Source: Paraglaciecola arctica
GTDB taxonomy: Bacteria; Pseudomonadota; Gammaproteobacteria; Enterobacterales; Alteromonadaceae
Reading direction: 5' to 3'
DNA length: 64,000 nt
NCBI RefSeq assembly: GCF_018861065.1
Contig: NZ_JAHKQO010000031.1
Location: 62,001-126,000 of the forward strand
Both the position numbers and the translations under genes were made by a program. Positions 26,566 to 34,707 of this stretch are shown here, one piece after another. The notes beneath the pieces were generated by a model. It did not search any database. It had not been told where the DNA came from and worked only from the letters and a program-made list of their open reading frames with translations. Position 1 is the stretch's first letter. Every line of letters starts with the position of its first letter.

Positions 26566-27060
26566 ATGAGTAATTTAAAACGCATACAATTGATATTGGT
26601 TATTTGTTTGATCAGTATAGGAATTGATCAAGGTACTAAGTGGTATGCCTCTGAGTATTTACCCAAATTTGAGATGACTAGTTATTGGGGAGACTTGTTA
26701 CGTATTGGTTATATCGAAAATACCGGTGCTTTTTTAGGCATGGGAAGTGGGATGTCAGACACGGCCAAGTTTTGGATATTTGTGTGTGCAGTAGGTTTGA
26801 TTCTTGCCGCTTTGTTGGTTTATATTTTAAGAACAAAAACCCATACAGCATTTGGTTTATCTTCGTTAATTCTTATTTTTTCTGGCGGAATTAGTAATTT
26901 TTACGATAGGGCGCTTAATAATGGCGCAGTGATTGATTTTTTAAATATTGGAATTGGATCTGTAAGAACTGGGATCTTTAACGTAGCTGATATGGCAATT
27001 ATGCTAGGGGTCTTTTTATTATTGTTTGCCAAAGATAGAAAAGCTGATTCTAAGGTGTAA
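26566..27060 (+). CDS. lspA: Signal peptidase II (prolipoprotein signal peptidase) homologue
   Basis: Inner-membrane aspartyl protease of 164 residues with four helices. The box GYIENTGAFLGMG and the catalytic motifs GGISNFYDRALNNGAVIDFL and GIFNVADMAI hold the two Asp residues. It differs from typical LspA (GALGNLIDR) and stands alone rather than in the ileS-lspA-fkpB block, so it is probably a second copy. It would cleave lipoprotein signals after lipidation, perhaps of a subset. Confidence 0.85.
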   Translation: MSNLKRIQLILVICLISIGIDQGTKWYASEYLPKFEMTSYWGDLLRIGYIENTGAFLGMGSGMSDTAKFWIFVCAVGLILAALLVYILRTKTHTAFGLSSLILIFSGGISNFYDRALNNGAVIDFLNIGIGSVRTGIFNVADMAIMLGVFLLLFAKDRKADSKV

Positions 27061-27067
27061 AAGTCAG

Positions 27068-27253
27068 GTGGTAAACAACACTCAATCCGCTAAGTCAGGG
27101 GTGTATCAATCACCCTTATCAAAACTTTTTGCCCGCCAGCAGCCTAAAGTGAAAGCTAAAAAGGGTATGGCAAATTTGCTACTTACCTATGCCGAGCACG
27201 ACAACGAAAGAATTGCAGATCTTTTAGGTCGTTGGATAGACGATAAGAAATAG
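27068..27253 (+). CDS. Small hypothetical protein after lspA, 61 residues
   Basis: Reads from GTG 27068, seven bases after the lspA stop; a TTG at 27026 inside lspA would add 14 residues. It is basic at first (QSPLSKLFARQQPKVKAKKG) and ends in an acidic helix (LLLTYAEHDNERIADLLGRW). No membrane segment. The family is not recognised. Confidence 0.5.
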   Translation: MVNNTQSAKSGVYQSPLSKLFARQQPKVKAKKGMANLLLTYAEHDNERIADLLGRWIDDKK

Positions 27254-27506
27254 TGTCAATTAGGTTGTAGTGGTTATCGGCTTGACTCAAATATTTGATG
27301 AAAATGACTAATCCCTATGAATTAGTAAGGTTTGTGAATATATAGTTAAAGTACGAGCGTGTCTTAGACCGATAAAATGGCAATTGTTGTTGTTGAACGT
27401 ATTTTCTCATTACAAATTGGCATATAGTGAGCCTATTGGATAGCTAGATTAGTTGTGTATCTAGACGAGTTTAATTCCGCTAGTTAAAAAGGATTGCCAG
27501 CGTTTT

Positions 27507-29384
27507 ATGTCTATAGTTAAAAATAATCGGATTACCCTGGTATCTCGCTTTACATCCATATTACTATTTTTGGCTTTCATGGTGATATTTGCTCCGATAA
27601 TCGCGCACTTTGGACACGCATTAAGCCCAGCAGAAAAAAACGCCGAAAAAGGTGAGGTATTTCTAGAAATCTCTCACTTTGAAGAAGATAACAAAGTGGC
27701 ATTGACCCATGGTTGGATGTTTTTCGAAAGCCAATTGCTGCTGCCTCATGAAGTTGCCGGCTTGCGTCAACAAGCTAACTTTATTCAAGGGGTGAATGGT
27801 TGGAAGTTTAAGGGGCAAAAAGGCAACCACTTGAATGGTTTCGGCACCTATCATTTGACTATTCATCTACCCACAGAAAAACCCAATTTAGCCATAAAAA
27901 TTCCTCAGATAGAATCTGCATATCGACTCTATATTGATGACAACCTTGTTGCCCGAGGCGGTCAAGTCTCAGATGTAAAATCTACCGCTAAACCTGGCTA
28001 CAACAGCAAAATTATTTTAGTACCCAATAGTAAAGATAGTTTTACGTTAACGATACAAGTGTCAAGTTACCATACCGCTTGGGGCGGATTGTGGACACCA
28101 ATTGTGATTGGCAATGCTGATGATATGTTTGCTACTCAGCGCGACCTTGTTGCCCTGAGTATGTTTATTCTTGGGGTGCTAACCATCACAGCGGCTTTCT
28201 ATTTAATTCAATTTTACCTGCGACCGACTGAGAAAGTGCCGTTAGTGTTTGCCTGTTTATGTGCGTTGTTATTACTTCGGGAGTTTACTAACGAACATAT
28301 GCTGTTTGTTTTACAGTTTTTAGGCGTCAATTTTGTCGCAACTGTAAGAATGAATTATTTAACCTTTTATCTCGGTGTTCCAACCGTTTTGTATTTTATG
28401 CAGCTGTGTTTTCCGCAAATCTTTAAGGAAAAAGTCACTAGAGTTTGTTATTTAATTTCCGGGATTTTTTCAGTATTTGTACTAGTTGGTCCAACACAAG
28501 TTATTGGTTATTCGTTATTGAGTTATCAAGCTTATTGTCTTGTGATCGCACTCTATTTGATTGTCTGTTTGTGCATCGCTAGCTTAAAAAAATTACCTGC
28601 AGCAAAAATGATGTTGCTTGGATGCCTGATTCTGAGTATTTTTGCTATTAACGATATTCTCTTTGAGATGGATTTATTAGCAACAGGACGTTTCTTTAGT
28701 TTAGGTATAGTGGGATTTATATTATGTCAGGGTTATGTAATCAATAACCATTTTAACCAAGTACGCAGTCGCAACGAAGCGTTGTCTGAGCAATTGCAGC
28801 AACGTAACAATGAATTACTGCAACTAGGTTCTGAGTTGGAATCAAAAGTTGAACAACGTACTCGTGAGTTAGAAAAGGCTAATAGTGAATTACAGACCTT
28901 AGCCGATTTTGACCAATTAACCGGCTCTCTTAATCGTCATGGTATGCAGAAGTATTTACAATCTTCATTTGAACGATTGCGCCGCTCAAATGAGCCAAGC
29001 AGTATTGTGTTATTCGACTTTGACAATTTTAAGAATATTAATGACTCTTATGGTCACAATAATGGCGATAAAATATTAAAGTCAGCGGTTACCATAACCA
29101 AAGAATTGATCAGAGAGCAAGATAAGATAGCAAGATGGGGAGGAGAAGAGTTTCTGGTTTTACTACCCGACACTGAAATTAACGGTGCCCTGGCTATTGC
29201 AGAAAAGTTGCGTTTGGCAATTGACGAGCAACTATCCAATAGCATAGCTGCAGAAGTGCCAGTCACCATTACAGCGGGTGTGGCACAATTTCAACATAAC
29301 GAGATTTTTGAAATTTTGTTTAAAAGAGCAGACAACGCCATGTATAAAGGCAAACGTATGGGTCGAAACTGCGTACAGAGTTAG
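27507..29384 (+). CDS. Membrane diguanylate cyclase, paralogue of 20870-22747
   Basis: Also 625 residues, with the same order: N-terminal helix, periplasmic domain (GVNGWKFKG, IPQIESAYRLYIDDN, TAWGGLWTP), about seven helices, coiled coil (LQQRNNELLQLGSELESKVE) and GGEEF domain. RWGGEEFLVLLP and the I-site REQD are intact, so cyclic di-GMP synthesis with feedback inhibition is expected. The sensory half diverges more than the catalytic half, as expected after duplication with a change of signal. It stands alone, with no obvious promoter motif I can name. Confidence 0.92.
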   Translation: MSIVKNNRITLVSRFTSILLFLAFMVIFAPIIAHFGHALSPAEKNAEKGEVFLEISHFEEDNKVALTHGWMFFESQLLLPHEVAGLRQQANFIQGVNGWKFKGQKGNHLNGFGTYHLTIHLPTEKPNLAIKIPQIESAYRLYIDDNLVARGGQVSDVKSTAKPGYNSKIILVPNSKDSFTLTIQVSSYHTAWGGLWTPIVIGNADDMFATQRDLVALSMFILGVLTITAAFYLIQFYLRPTEKVPLVFACLCALLLLREFTNEHMLFVLQFLGVNFVATVRMNYLTFYLGVPTVLYFMQLCFPQIFKEKVTRVCYLISGIFSVFVLVGPTQVIGYSLLSYQAYCLVIALYLIVCLCIASLKKLPAAKMMLLGCLILSIFAINDILFEMDLLATGRFFSLGIVGFILCQGYVINNHFNQVRSRNEALSEQLQQRNNELLQLGSELESKVEQRTRELEKANSELQTLADFDQLTGSLNRHGMQKYLQSSFERLRRSNEPSSIVLFDFDNFKNINDSYGHNNGDKILKSAVTITKELIREQDKIARWGGEEFLVLLPDTEINGALAIAEKLRLAIDEQLSNSIAAEVPVTITAGVAQFQHNEIFEILFKRADNAMYKGKRMGRNCVQS

Positions 29385-29434
29385 TGGTGTTGGAGATTAA
29401 GTTTGCGCAGCCTTTTAATGATTTTCTTAGTTTT

Positions 29435-30115
29435 TTAGACCTGGGTGTTTTGGCGGATTAAATTATGATAAATGTGGTGTAATCGGTCTAATTCCTCGCG
29501 GTCAATGTGAGGGTTCTGCAGAAGTGCTTGAATACTTTGATCTAGTTGGTATAAGGTCTCACGTATGGCTCCGTTTGGTACTAAACTTTGCATCCAAGTG
29601 ATGGCGGCTAATCGCTGGCCTTTAGTCACTGGGGTCACTTTATGTAAGCTACTTGATGGGTACAATATTGCATCGCCCGCCTGACCTTTAAAACGCTGTT
29701 CACCAAATTCTGTTTGAATAACTAATTCGCCACCTTGGTAGGTATCCGGATCAGATAAAAATGTGGTCATCGACATATCTGAACGTAAAACATCTTGGCT
29801 ATTCGGCATACGCATAATGGCAGCATCGACGTGAAAACCGTAGGTTTCACCTGTTGTGTAACGGTTAAAAGCGGGGGGAAATATTCTGTGGGGTAACGCG
29901 GCCGACACCAACTTTGGATTGGCACCAAAAATACCTAATAGTTGGTTGGTTAATTGTTTAACTTTGTCATCATCAGGATTGGCTTGAGCGTTTTGTTTTA
30001 CGGAAGACGCCATTCCCATTGCAGTTGTTTTACCATCAAGCCATGGTACATGATTAAGGCTATCTCTGAAGCTAGTGACCTGTGCCTCAGATAATAATTG
30101 CTTAATAATGACCAT
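29435..30115 (-). CDS. piuC: PKHD-type Fe(II)/2-oxoglutarate hydroxylase, PiuC/YbiX-like
   Basis: Enzyme of 226 residues in the prolyl 4-hydroxylase-like group. The iron triad is visible as YGFHVDAAIMR (His and Asp) and SSSLHKVTPVTKGQR (distal His and the 2-oxoglutarate Arg). It starts behind AAGGAAA. It lies 22 bases after the siderophore receptor gene on the same strand, the Fiu-YbiX / PiuA-PiuC pairing tied to iron starvation. It probably modifies a siderophore or metal-related ligand; the substrate is not known. Confidence 0.9.
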   Translation of the reverse strand: MVIIKQLLSEAQVTSFRDSLNHVPWLDGKTTAMGMASSVKQNAQANPDDDKVKQLTNQLLGIFGANPKLVSAALPHRIFPPAFNRYTTGETYGFHVDAAIMRMPNSQDVLRSDMSMTTFLSDPDTYQGGELVIQTEFGEQRFKGQAGDAILYPSSSLHKVTPVTKGQRLAAITWMQSLVPNGAIRETLYQLDQSIQALLQNPHIDREELDRLHHIYHNLIRQNTQV

Positions 30116-30137
30116 GGCTAATTTCCTTACTGACTAA

Positions 30138-32435
30138 TTAAAACTCGTATGTGAGGGTAGCGCGAACCGTGCGACCGTCACCTAAATACATAAATGCGCC
30201 TGAACGATAGGCTGCTGTCCAATATTCTTTATCGGCTATGTTACCGATATTAAGTCTTAAGGTCATATTTTCAGTGGCATTATAGTTAGCAAATAGGTTG
30301 ACCACATTGTAACTAGGTACCACTATGCTGTAATCACCTAGCTCAGCATTGTAACCCGCTGCTGAGTCTGGCTGCCCACCGAACATTTCGCTTTTGTAGG
30401 TAAAATCACCACCAAAGGCGAATTTTTCTGTAGGTTGGTAGCGCAACTGCAAATAAAAGCTGTCTTCAGCAAAGTTACTTAGAGCTAGACCCACATTTTC
30501 CGCTGTATAGGATTCTAATACTTCAGATTCCATGGTTGAGGCACTAATTTGTACGCTCAATGTTTCTGTTACATTACCGTTAAGAGCGAATTCAATACCG
30601 TCTACACGGTTCTTACCCGTGTTTAATGTACCTAAGGTAGAATAGTCATCACCCACACTTTCCATGACATCAGATTTGGTCATTTGGAACCAAGTCGCGG
30701 CTAGAAATAGGCGTTCGTCCAAAAATTCCCACTTTGTACCAAGTTCAATGTTTTCCACTAACTCAGGGTCGGCTACTGAAGCTTGGTCGGGATCGCCACA
30801 TAAGCCGCCATAACCACAACTAGAACCCACGTCAGATTCACCACCATTGATATTAGTGGCTGTGGCGTAAGTCGCATAAACGTTGCCGTGCTCAGCGACA
30901 CTATAAACTAGGCCTAAGTGTCCATTGTAGAAGTCATCTTTATAAGCATAATCTAAAGGTGTACCGCGACTAACTACATCATTGCTGTAATCAATACTAT
31001 CAACACGGACCCCAAAAAATATCTGCCAATCTTCACTGATTTGTGCAGTATCCATTACATAAGCCGAAATGGTTGATGCGTCAAACAATGAATCTGAGCT
31101 GCCTTGCGAAAATGTGCGACCAATGATTTGTGAAGGGTTGGCATACATCTCGGTGTTTTCATCTAACAAACAATAACCTTCACTTACTCCATTTCTGCCA
31201 GATGTGGCACAATTAGTTGGGTTATTGTAGGTAATATCATAGGTCCCGTTAGTTACTTGCTCATCGGTAAATTCAATGCCGAACACTAAGTCATGTTCAA
31301 TTTCACCGGTTGTCACGTCCCATAAGAAGTTAAATTGTGTGGCGAAATATTCAATTTCTTGCCAACCTTGGTGTGTACTTAAGCCAATACTTGCAACATT
31401 GGGAGCCAATGTATCTTCTTCGGCTCTAACGTTGCCTCGCGCACCTGTTGAGATATAACCGTTTTCTGTTTCACCGTAACGGGTGGCATTGTAAAACTTG
31501 AAGTTTTCGTTGATGTCATATTCAGTTCTGACCGTAAAGGCCATAATTTCTGAATCAAGAAAATCTTCGTCTTGAGCGTAAACAGGAATATCTTCTACAG
31601 GTTTACGTGTGTCTGAGTCAAAATAGCTACCTAAATCAGGGGTATCTTCGCTTTCAAGGTAATAGAAATCAGAAAATACTCGCAGATCATTAGTATTGTC
31701 ATATAGACCTGATAACAACACGCCGTCTCTACTTCTTTCTATGCCATCTCTGTTTGGCGCTTCCTCGCTCGCGGTTAATAAGTTGATTCGTGCCGCAAAA
31801 TTTTCGGTTAGCGGTTTATTGTAATCAACCACCACTCGATTGTAGTCATCGGTGCCAAGTGAGGCGTCAACACGTCCAAAGTCATAAGCTGTTGACGCTT
31901 TTTTGGTGATACTATTTACCGCACCTCCCGAAGAACCTCGACCTGCAAAGGTAGAGCTTGGACCTTTCGTTATTTCAATTTGTTCCGCTGAGAAACTCTC
32001 TCGGGTAGACATGCCGGGGTCTCGTAAACCGTCAACAAAAACATCTGAACGAGCTTCGTGACCGCGAATAATATATCGGTCGCCAAAGGCATTACCATTT
32101 TCGCCCGTACCCAGTGTCACACCAGCTTGCGAAGATAAAATTTCTTTTAAATCGCTGCGACCTGATTCATCAATTTGGTCTTTAGTTAATACCGTAATAG
32201 TTTGTGGGATATCAAATAATTCAGCCTGACGCCTAATATCACCAGAATGATCAACTTTATAAATAGAATTTCTGACACCGTGGATCCTGATTAACTCCAT
32301 TTCTTCTTGGGAGCAATTTGTCTCCTCGCATTGAGTCGTTTCGTCATTTGCCAGTGCATTGGTTGACGATAAAGCTAAGGTCGTAAGTAAGGCAGCAGAG
32401 CCCAATTGTAAAGGAGAATGTTTGTGTTTAGACAT
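30138..32435 (-). CDS. TonB-dependent siderophore receptor, Fiu/PiuA-like
   Basis: Receptor of 765 residues. The signal peptide ends near ALA-NDET. A plug domain follows with LFDIPQTITVLTKDQIDESG, YIIRGHEARSDVFVDGLRDP and IEITKGPSSTFAGRGSSGGA, then a long beta-barrel ending in the terminal Phe of VRATLTYEF. The PQTITV and RGHEARSD marks fit catecholate or xenosiderophore receptors. It starts 64 bases from a strong Fur palindrome, and piuC follows. It should import ferric siderophore under iron limitation. Confidence 0.93.
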   Translation of the reverse strand: MSKHKHSPLQLGSAALLTTLALSSTNALANDETTQCEETNCSQEEMELIRIHGVRNSIYKVDHSGDIRRQAELFDIPQTITVLTKDQIDESGRSDLKEILSSQAGVTLGTGENGNAFGDRYIIRGHEARSDVFVDGLRDPGMSTRESFSAEQIEITKGPSSTFAGRGSSGGAVNSITKKASTAYDFGRVDASLGTDDYNRVVVDYNKPLTENFAARINLLTASEEAPNRDGIERSRDGVLLSGLYDNTNDLRVFSDFYYLESEDTPDLGSYFDSDTRKPVEDIPVYAQDEDFLDSEIMAFTVRTEYDINENFKFYNATRYGETENGYISTGARGNVRAEEDTLAPNVASIGLSTHQGWQEIEYFATQFNFLWDVTTGEIEHDLVFGIEFTDEQVTNGTYDITYNNPTNCATSGRNGVSEGYCLLDENTEMYANPSQIIGRTFSQGSSDSLFDASTISAYVMDTAQISEDWQIFFGVRVDSIDYSNDVVSRGTPLDYAYKDDFYNGHLGLVYSVAEHGNVYATYATATNINGGESDVGSSCGYGGLCGDPDQASVADPELVENIELGTKWEFLDERLFLAATWFQMTKSDVMESVGDDYSTLGTLNTGKNRVDGIEFALNGNVTETLSVQISASTMESEVLESYTAENVGLALSNFAEDSFYLQLRYQPTEKFAFGGDFTYKSEMFGGQPDSAAGYNAELGDYSIVVPSYNVVNLFANYNATENMTLRLNIGNIADKEYWTAAYRSGAFMYLGDGRTVRATLTYEF

Positions 32436-32488
32436 GAGTTTTGTGTTCCCAGATAATTATTCGGGGAGATACTAACTCAATGAATACA

Positions 32489-32523
32489 CCAACGCAAATG
32501 ATAGTTATTATCATTTGCGTTGG
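32489..32523. promoter_or_regulatory. Fur box within a 35-bp palindrome
   Basis: TGATAGTTATTATCA (32499-32513) matches the 7-1-7 Fur consensus TGATAATnATTATCA with one difference. It sits inside a longer inverted repeat, CCAACGCAAATGATA against TATCATTTGCGTTGG. Placed 54-90 bases before the siderophore receptor start, it should repress that unit when iron is abundant. Confidence 0.85.
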
Positions 32524-32571
32524 TAATGTTATTTATAATTCTTTCTTTTTATATAGGTAAATAAGTGACAA

Positions 32572-32910
32572 TCAAGTAAGTGGCTCGCCATCAAATTTTA
32601 GCCCAGACCAACCTGTTGTTATGAAGTGACGAATATTGAGGTGATCTTCGCCCATTGGGTTGGTTAATACATCGTCTCGATAATAACTTCCAAACAACGC
32701 TAGAGTTTGGTTTTCATTTAATTGCTTTAGTTTTGCAAAATAAAAGATCTTACAGGAGCCCTCATTACTGCCCGCTGGATTTATCAAAGTACCATTTGTA
32801 AAGCGAGTAGGTGTGTAGGCATAGTCCCGATTAATTAACGCTATGACTTCTTGAAAATCAATTGAGTCGGTGGCGTGACGTAACTGTAACAATAAGTCGT
32901 TTATGCTCAT
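32572..32910 (-). CDS. HopJ-type III effector family protein
   Basis: Protein of 112 residues. FQEVIALINRDYAYTPTRFTNG, AGSNEGSCKIFYFAKL, LALFGSYYRDDVL and DHLNIRHFITTGWSGLKFDG match the HopJ family. Despite the name, it is a housekeeping-like protein in free-living marine bacteria and no type III secretion genes are near. It starts at ATG behind CAGGAA. It lies just beyond the Fur palindrome on the same strand as the receptor. Confidence 0.85.
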   Translation of the reverse strand: MSINDLLLQLRHATDSIDFQEVIALINRDYAYTPTRFTNGTLINPAGSNEGSCKIFYFAKLKQLNENQTLALFGSYYRDDVLTNPMGEDHLNIRHFITTGWSGLKFDGEPLT

Positions 32911-32987
32911 AAAAAATTCCTGATTTAATTCAATTTATTGAACAACTGAGAGTCGCTATAGGGTTATTAAGGTTGCAAGGTAGACAG

Positions 32988-33320
32988 CTAATTTGCGGTT
33001 AAGGCAACGGTTATTTTACAGTCGATATGTTTCAGCACTTTATTAACTAGGGCAGGTATTTCAATCTTTGAGGGGGGATTGTGCGAAGAAACTGATATTA
33101 GGATATCACAATCTTCTAAAACCACTTGTTGGCGTACAAAATAGATATTCAGATCGTTGATGTTGTCTAACATTTCAGTTAATGCAACCACACCAGTAAA
33201 GCTATCGTTGTTGTGGTTGGCATGATAAATCGCCCCTGTGATTTCTCTGGTAAGGGTAATCCCTTGCAATTTATTCAAATTCAAAAAGCGAAAAGAAACC
33301 TGTGTCTTAATGATTAACAC
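32988..33320 (-). CDS. Hypothetical protein, 110 residues
   Basis: Compact alpha/beta-looking protein without signal or membrane segment (GITLTREITGAIYHANHNND; LEDCDILISVSSHNPPS). It lies between marC and the HopJ gene on the same strand. Start codon and family are uncertain: a TTG or ATG around 33320 has no strong ribosome site. Confidence 0.5.
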   Translation of the reverse strand: MLIIKTQVSFRFLNLNKLQGITLTREITGAIYHANHNNDSFTGVVALTEMLDNINDLNIYFVRQQVVLEDCDILISVSSHNPPSKIEIPALVNKVLKHIDCKITVALTAN

Positions 33321-33347
33321 CTTAATTTAAACGGTAATAGACATAAC

Positions 33348-33956
33348 TTAGAGCTCAAAATATAGCTTTATTCCAGCTAACGTATTGGTGGTCGCCACTG
33401 CCGCTAGAATAAGCCCCATGACTCTACTCACTACACTTGCACCGCTGCTACCTATCAAGCGGTTTATAAAGTTTGATGCAAGCATCAATATATACACAAT
33501 AACCAATACTAATAACATCATACTGACAGTTTGCATTTGCTCCAAAATATTAAAGCGAGAATTCTCAGTTAGAATAACCGCTCCAAGCATGGCTCCAGGG
33601 CTTGCGATTGAGGGCACCGCTAAAGGGAAAATTGCGGTATCGCTGTGGGTTTCGGCAAGTTTTACTTCAGAGTCAGGTTTACTCTCGCCAAATATCATAG
33701 ATAGAGCGAATAGGAATAAAACGATGCCGCCTGCTATTTGAAAAGCACTAAGTGGTATACCCATAGCAGTTAATATAAGCTCACCCGCCACAACAAAAAA
33801 TATCAACATGGCGGCTGAAGTTAAGGTCGCATACAAAGCGATTTTACGGCGCGCCGCGTTGTCAAACTTCTGGGTCACGGCAATAAAAACAGGTACAGTG
33901 CCAATAGGGTCGATAACTGCAAAGAAGAAAATAAAGGTAGCTAAAAAATCAATCAT
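33348..33956 (-). CDS. MarC-family integral membrane protein
   Basis: Six-helix inner-membrane protein of 202 residues. AVIDPIGTVPVFIAVTQKF at about residues 14-32 and MGIPLSAFQIAGGIVLFLFAL at about 65-85 are family signatures, with a second half repeating the pattern (VPSIASPGAMLGAVIL). It starts behind GGAGG. Function is unproven; the name does not mean multiple antibiotic resistance. Confidence 0.9.
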   Translation of the reverse strand: MIDFLATFIFFFAVIDPIGTVPVFIAVTQKFDNAARRKIALYATLTSAAMLIFFVVAGELILTAMGIPLSAFQIAGGIVLFLFALSMIFGESKPDSEVKLAETHSDTAIFPLAVPSIASPGAMLGAVILTENSRFNILEQMQTVSMMLLVLVIVYILMLASNFINRLIGSSGASVVSRVMGLILAAVATTNTLAGIKLYFEL

Positions 33957-34262
33957 AAATCGGAACCTCCAAAGGCGTGTGGCGCGTAGTTAATTCTTTG
34001 TACCTATTTAATTTTCTTAAGAAGGATTGTACAAAGTGCTGGGTACAATAAGATTTTGCAAATGTCCTCTAGGAATTGATTGGTAAGTATCTTATCAAAA
34101 TAGTTGCTTTAACTGAAATTGAATACTTAATTAACCGCAGAGCAAAGGAACAAAAATTCAAAAATTACAGTAATTTCGCTCCCAAATTAGGTAACCTAAT
34201 GCGAGAGTTAACAAAAATATTCGAATTAATGAACGTATGCATTTCTTAAAAACAGGACAGAT
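33957..34262. other. 306-base stretch with no gene seen
   Basis: Lies between divergently transcribed marC and a plus-strand hypothetical gene. AT-rich, with the marC ribosome site at one end and AGGAC before the ATG at 34263. No clear hairpin, repeat or operator. Confidence 0.5.
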
Positions 34263-34619
34263 ATGAAAGTTGTCATTGGGAAGTTTAGTCATGAACCTTT
34301 TCATGCATTGTCAAAAAAAGACCTGAGTTTGTTATTAAAACTCGTGCCAAAAGAATGGATAAAACAGGTATCTAGCGTTGTTTTAAGCTCGAAGATATTT
34401 AACAAAACCAAGTTACCCCATCCAATAGAATATAAAGTGACAACTCAACAGCTATGTATTTATTCTAGAGGCCTAGGGCGCGAGGAGATTGCCAGACAGC
34501 TACTGTGTGAATTAGCCATATTGGGTGAGCCAAAAGAACAAGCTAATTCTGATAGAGCACCCGAACTAGCTAGTCTGATAAAGCCGTTTATGGATAAATT
34601 TTTGAAAACTAAAGTGTGA
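34263..34619 (+). CDS. Hypothetical protein, 118 residues
   Basis: Soluble basic protein (MKVVIGKFSHEPFHALSKKD; later LCIYSRGLGREEIARQLLCE). No signal, membrane segment or motif I recognise. ATG at 34263 is preceded by AGGAC. It converges on the hybrid histidine kinase, with about 90 bases between stops. Confidence 0.6.
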   Translation: MKVVIGKFSHEPFHALSKKDLSLLLKLVPKEWIKQVSSVVLSSKIFNKTKLPHPIEYKVTTQQLCIYSRGLGREEIARQLLCELAILGEPKEQANSDRAPELASLIKPFMDKFLKTKV

Positions 34620-34707
34620 CGAAAAAAATGCATTTGGACAAAACGTGCGTCAATTAAACGGCGCGAGATGCCGTAATAGTTCAGCAAAACCTTCCCAAAT
34701 TTATTTA

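Noticed and set aside
32572-32910. Type III secretion effector
   Set aside because: HopJ-family proteins occur in free-living bacteria and no secretion genes are present.
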